From Diphasiastrum complanatum (Eukaryota > Streptophyta > Lycopodiopsida > Lycopodiales > Lycopodiaceae), in NCBI GenBank assembly GCA_029204225.1, contig CM055106.1, positions 48,127,337 to 48,191,336 of the forward strand: a stretch of DNA of 64,000 nucleotides, written 5' to 3'. The number at the start of each line of letters is the position of its first letter. Position 1 is the first letter of the stretch. Positions 60,438 through 64,000 of this stretch are shown here, one piece after another. The position numbers were made by a program, and so were the translations under genes. Below the pieces are notes generated by a model. That model was not told where the DNA came from. It did not search any database and saw only the letters and a program-made list of their open reading frames with translations.

Positions 60438-61096
60438 TGTCAGACTCCCTCTCTGATCTTCTCTTCAAACCTTGCTAATTTCCTGCACATACAAGCATCA
60501 AATTACTTCTAACACAAGATGGAGCTGGCTGCCTTGTCTCCTCCCAGCCTTTGCTGCATAGATTATGATGAGGAATGCCTCTCTCTAGGCTCACTTATCC
60601 AAAATCCTCAAGCACCCCTTAACCCTGACCCTTCCTAAATCTCGACACATGGCCAACTCCATGCACAGTCGACACTTGCCACTTGGCAATACCCTGACAC
60701 ATAGGCAAGTGAGTAGGCTGACATGTGTCACTCATCCATTGGACCAAATGTCCCAGTGGGCATGTGACACGTGTCATGTTTGACCGGTCAACCCTGACAT
60801 GTGTCACTCATTCACTGGACCAAGTGTCCCAGTGAGCATATGACATGTGTCGCGTTGACTAGTCAACTCTCCTACTTTTTAGGAGGTCAGTCCGGCCACT
60901 CCGAATTAATGACCCAGTACCCTATACCAAAAGCAACATGCGACTCTGAGGCTCAAAAACATCATTAACAACTTTATTTACATTTCTATTACAAAGGTCA
61001 CCACAGGCCAGTGACTTAGCCATTTCTGTATTTACAAGAAGTACATCTATAAGTAAAAACAGTAAACAACCGGGACAGGGACTAAAAGCTGTAACA
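60438..61096 (-). mobile_element. 3' LTR of the right-hand gypsy
   Basis: The minus strand starts TGTTACAGCTTTTAG after the purine run GAGGGGGGAAGGGA and ends CTGACA, giving 659 bp. A ~78 bp unit is tandemly duplicated inside (about 60718-60795 and 60796-60870). Each copy ends in a perfect palindrome containing opposed TTGAC words (60780-60791 and 60854-60867). Confidence 0.88.
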
Positions 61097-61108
61097 TCCC
61101 TTCCCCCC

Positions 61109-62404
61109 TCAGGTAACATCGTCCGCGATGGCAAATCTAGGGTACTGTGCACACAGGCTGTGCGCGGTCTCCCAGGTAGCATCAGAAAGAGGCCTGCCAT
61201 GCCAAGCGACCAAGTACTCACGGATCAGATGGTTGCGTAAACGCCTCTCCCGCCTATCCAATACCCTCGCTGGCCCATGGGTTACTTCTCCCTGCTCTTG
61301 GAATGCAAACAAACCATCAGACAACAAGTTATCACCGTTATGTAAAACCCGTTTCAATCTAGAAACATGAAATACAGGATGCACTTTACAAGTTTTAGGA
61401 AAATCTAACTTATAAGAAACATCACTGATTCTTTTAACAATTTTCCAGGGTCCACAATAACGCGGGGACAACTTGTAACATTTGCCCGTTTTAAGGGTCT
61501 TAGAGTCCTTGGGTACTTGGAGAAACACCATGTCTCCTACCACAAACTCTCTAGGCGTGCGATGCTAATCAGCATATGACTTTGCTCGATCCATCGCTTG
61601 CCTAATATTAACCTTCGCTAACTCAAGCATTTCATTCATTTGAGTTAGAAAATTAGCCGCACTAGGCACTCTCTGAGGAATTCCTACCATAACAGGGCTA
61701 GCTGGCCTAAATCCATAGTTAAGCTCGAAAGGACTCATCTTAGTACACACATTTTTCTTGTCATTGTAAGCAAACTCCAACAGTGGCAAGTACTTCTCCC
61801 ACTGAGTTTGCTTATCCCCAACAAATGCTCCAAGCATATCCTCTAAGGTCTGGTTGACTCTCTCAGTTTGGCCATCCGTTTCAAGATGCTCCGTACTGCT
61901 CATTCTCAATTGGACTTCAAGTTTGGCCATAACTGCAGTCCAAAAGTTTCCAGTGAATCGAGTATCCCTATCAGACACTATGGATAACGATAATCCATGA
62001 AGTCTGAACACATGCTCGATAAACAAATTAGCTACTCCAACCGCATCAATCTTTTTACGCGTTGGAATAAAATGAGCCATTTTCGTGAGTCTGTCAACTA
62101 CGACCAAGATAGAATCATGCTGCAACTGCGTGCGAGGCAAGTTGGTGACAAAATCCATGGAGATACTCTCCCATCTTCCTTCTGGCACAAGTAGTGGGTG
62201 TAAAACTCCACGAGGTTTAATCCTTTCAGCTTTAGTGACTTGGCACTTCAAACAGTGCGTCACGTAATGGTAAACATCTTTTTTAAGCTTAGGCCACCAG
62301 AAGTTACGTAAGATCAACTCATAGGTCTTATCCACACCAGGATGACCTGCACTAGGGCTATCATGACATAAATGGACAATCTTCCTACGCAGATTTTCCC
62401 ACAA
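61109..62404 (-). pseudogene. Gypsy integrase and chromodomain-like tail with one nonsense codon
   Basis: The chain shows the zinc-binding HHCC region (HDSPSAGHPGVDKTYE; HCLKCQ) and core Asp residues in SMDFVTNLP and SDRDTRFTGNFW, with the Glu in the HLETDGQTERVNQTLEDM region. A TAG at about 61565 separates YAD from HRTPREFVVGDMVFLQ in the same frame. The tail continues CGPWKIVKR, HPVFHVSRLKRVL and YLVAWHGRPLSDATWE to a stop at 61109. Apart from that codon the frame is open for about 430 codons, so the element is fairly young. Confidence 0.92.
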
Positions 62405-63173
62405 AGCTGAAACCCTCCTGAAGTAGGTGTCTCAAACTCCTTGGCCTTTTTTGCATCCTCATAGTATAGGGCCATCTGTACCGCCCTATGGAGGCTTGAG
62501 CCTGCTCCTTTCTCACGAAAGGCCTAAGGCTCTCACGCAAGCCCTCCACAAACTGGAATACTTGCAAAAACATTGGCACTTCTTCTGGTATCCGCATCAG
62601 TGCTTCTCTGCACTTGTCCGCATATTCCTGTACGGACGCATTGCCTTGTTTGAGGCTTGACCATGCTTGCATCGCCTGGTTTTTCTCATCTAATGGCACC
62701 CAATTCTCAGCAAACATCCGCTTGAACTGATCCCAAGTTATAGGCACCAAATTATCCTTCTCAATTTTACGCCACCAGCGTTGTGCCGTCTCTTGCAAGC
62801 GATATGTGGCTTCTGCAATCTTCTGTTCATCATCATCAATACCACACATCTGAAAAGCCTTTTCCCACTTCTGAATCCAATTCTTGACTGCATCGGTGTT
62901 GCGTACTGCAACTGCTCCTGTGTATTTTGGCAGTTTCAAATCTTTAATTGTGGGCAATTTTTGCATCTTTGATGGTTGTTCGGCTTCTTTCTCGAATGTC
63001 ATAGGCTCAACGACTACCATAGTCGTTCCACTAACCCTTTCAGATTCCTGTGGAGATTTAGCCGACTTTAGTTGGTCAAGAATTTGTTGTAAATTCACCT
63101 CCATGGCATCCACCTTGGCTGCCACTTCTTCGATTCTCAAGATTTCTGTGCTTGAACTTCCTAATGGATCCAT
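62385..63173 (-). pseudogene. Gypsy gag, C-terminally truncated
   Basis: The ATG at 63171-63173 gives MDPLGSSSTEILRIEEVAAK, a heptad-rich N-terminus, then the retrotransposon gag domain (NWIQKWEKAFQMCG, AQRWWRKIEKDN, WDQFKRMFAENWVP, YADKCREALMRIPEEVP). After about 235 residues it runs through a deletion junction into out-of-frame integrase sequence and stops at 62385. No zinc knuckle, protease or RT follows. Confidence 0.9.
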
Positions 63174-64000
63174 ATTTGCAATATTGGGGGCTGTCCACTT
63201 GTTTAGAAGTCGAAATTACTGGCAAAAATGAGTTTACAACTCTCAAACCCTTTTTTCCTTGTATTTTGGCCCAAAAATCAGACCAACTTTGGATTGCTAT
63301 AACTTTTCCGTGACTTGGACTTTTCCTGAGCGGTCAATTTGTAGTAGGTCGCCCTCCTTCTGGCTTTCCAATGAACCCTTAACAGTCCGGTTTAGGCTAG
63401 GATTGCCCAATCATCAAGCAATTTCTTCTCAGCTGGTTTTGCACCTATCTATGAGAACCAAATTTTGAAAAAACACCATAGGACTCCGTTTTCCTTGCTG
63501 TAAATTGCATACAACAGCCCTTGAGGTCTGCCTAGAAGACTTTCAAAATTTGAGGATGATCCAAGAACATCTTTTCTCGCACTTCATATGTCATTTTTTA
63601 GATGTTACCCCTTTCTCTTGACTTTCTTTCTAAAAGGTCTTCCTGTCTAGGATTGATTTTTCCTATAAAGAAAAAATTGCACACAACCATGTATCCCACC
63701 CATACAAGAGAAGAATCCTCTAAGCAAGTCTTGCCATCTTTCGTGCACACCCAATTGGAGATCGTTCTTAAGAGTATTCTCATATAGTTGGAGATTCTAC
63801 TTAAGTGAGGAGCTCATCCTTAGCAAGCCCATAAGTACACTCGTTCATTCATCCCATCCATCATTGTAAATGGCACACAAAATAGTTCCTTGTAGTAAAG
63901 TTGTTATTGCTTTCTTCTACTAGGGGTCTACCTCTATCCTTGCATGCTACTTGGGGTTACATTGTTCCAATGAGCTTTTTTCCTCTGTGTGGCGCCCTTG
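63174..64000 (-). other. Leader of the right-hand gypsy
   Basis: No frame with recognisable content occurs here, and there is no similarity to the 3' LTR at 60438-61096. The primer-binding site is probably beyond the edge, making the leader longer than 820 bp. Confidence 0.6.

Larger units (their letters stand above)
60438..64000 (-). mobile_element. Ty3/gypsy element with internal deletion, running off the right edge
   Basis: On the minus strand the order is leader (63174 to beyond 64000), gag, integrase, chromodomain-like end, purine tract and 3' LTR (60438-61096). Protease, RT and RNase H are missing. It inserted into copia integrase. The 5' LTR and the second target duplication lie outside the window. 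Confidence 0.9.

Overview
The window looks like repeat-dominated nuclear DNA of a land plant with a large genome. The evidence is Ty1/copia and chromodomain-type Ty3/gypsy retrotransposons in several states of decay, plant-type primer-binding sites for initiator tRNA-Met, two families of non-LTR retrotransposons, long (TC)n microsatellites, and a spliced plant-type gene with a 6.8 kb intron. I cannot place it below land plant from sequence alone. No tRNA, rRNA, CRISPR or bacterial feature was found.

Layout. 1-2600: minus-strand copia with intact reverse transcriptase (RT)/RNase H, decayed gag and a deleted middle. 2822-9737: two ~490 bp direct repeats bracketing a small TRIM-like element, split by a copia element (3386-8928, target duplication GAGGC). 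9940-13516: head-to-tail copies of a LINE family here called TC-LINE. 16200-17180: minus-strand TC-LINE pieces. 17896-26810: a minus-strand host gene for a small protein resembling the second RecA-like domain of DEAD-box helicases; its large intron holds a gypsy 3' end and several TC-LINE copies. 27005-27459: a GC-rich MITE-like element. 27540-34865: a decayed LINE with a C-terminal restriction-like endonuclease signature, split by a 5' copia piece (29665-33993). 34866-39499: mostly unrecognised. 39500-46594: a copia shell containing a 5.7 kb non-coding LTR element. 47883-48946: another TC-LINE between (TC)n tracts. 49484-49994: a regular array of short palindromes with unrelated spacers. 51831-53330: two possible exons of a membrane protein. 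53780-56200: a long decayed minus-strand TC-LINE. 56390-64000: a copia split by a gypsy remnant (target duplication CACGT), then by a second gypsy that runs off the right edge.

The most interesting signals are: (1) a plant LINE whose 3' end is a conserved stem-loop, AATAAA and (TC)n, and whose copies begin directly behind another (TC)n tract, suggesting insertion into (TC)n; (2) the palindrome array at 49.5-50.0 kb with ~69 bp periodicity and a compensatory stem change; (3) a three-copy hairpin repeat; (4) two copia elements whose primer-binding site matches the anticodon region of initiator tRNA-Met rather than its 3' end. Almost every mobile-element gene is broken; the helicase-like gene is the only clear host gene.
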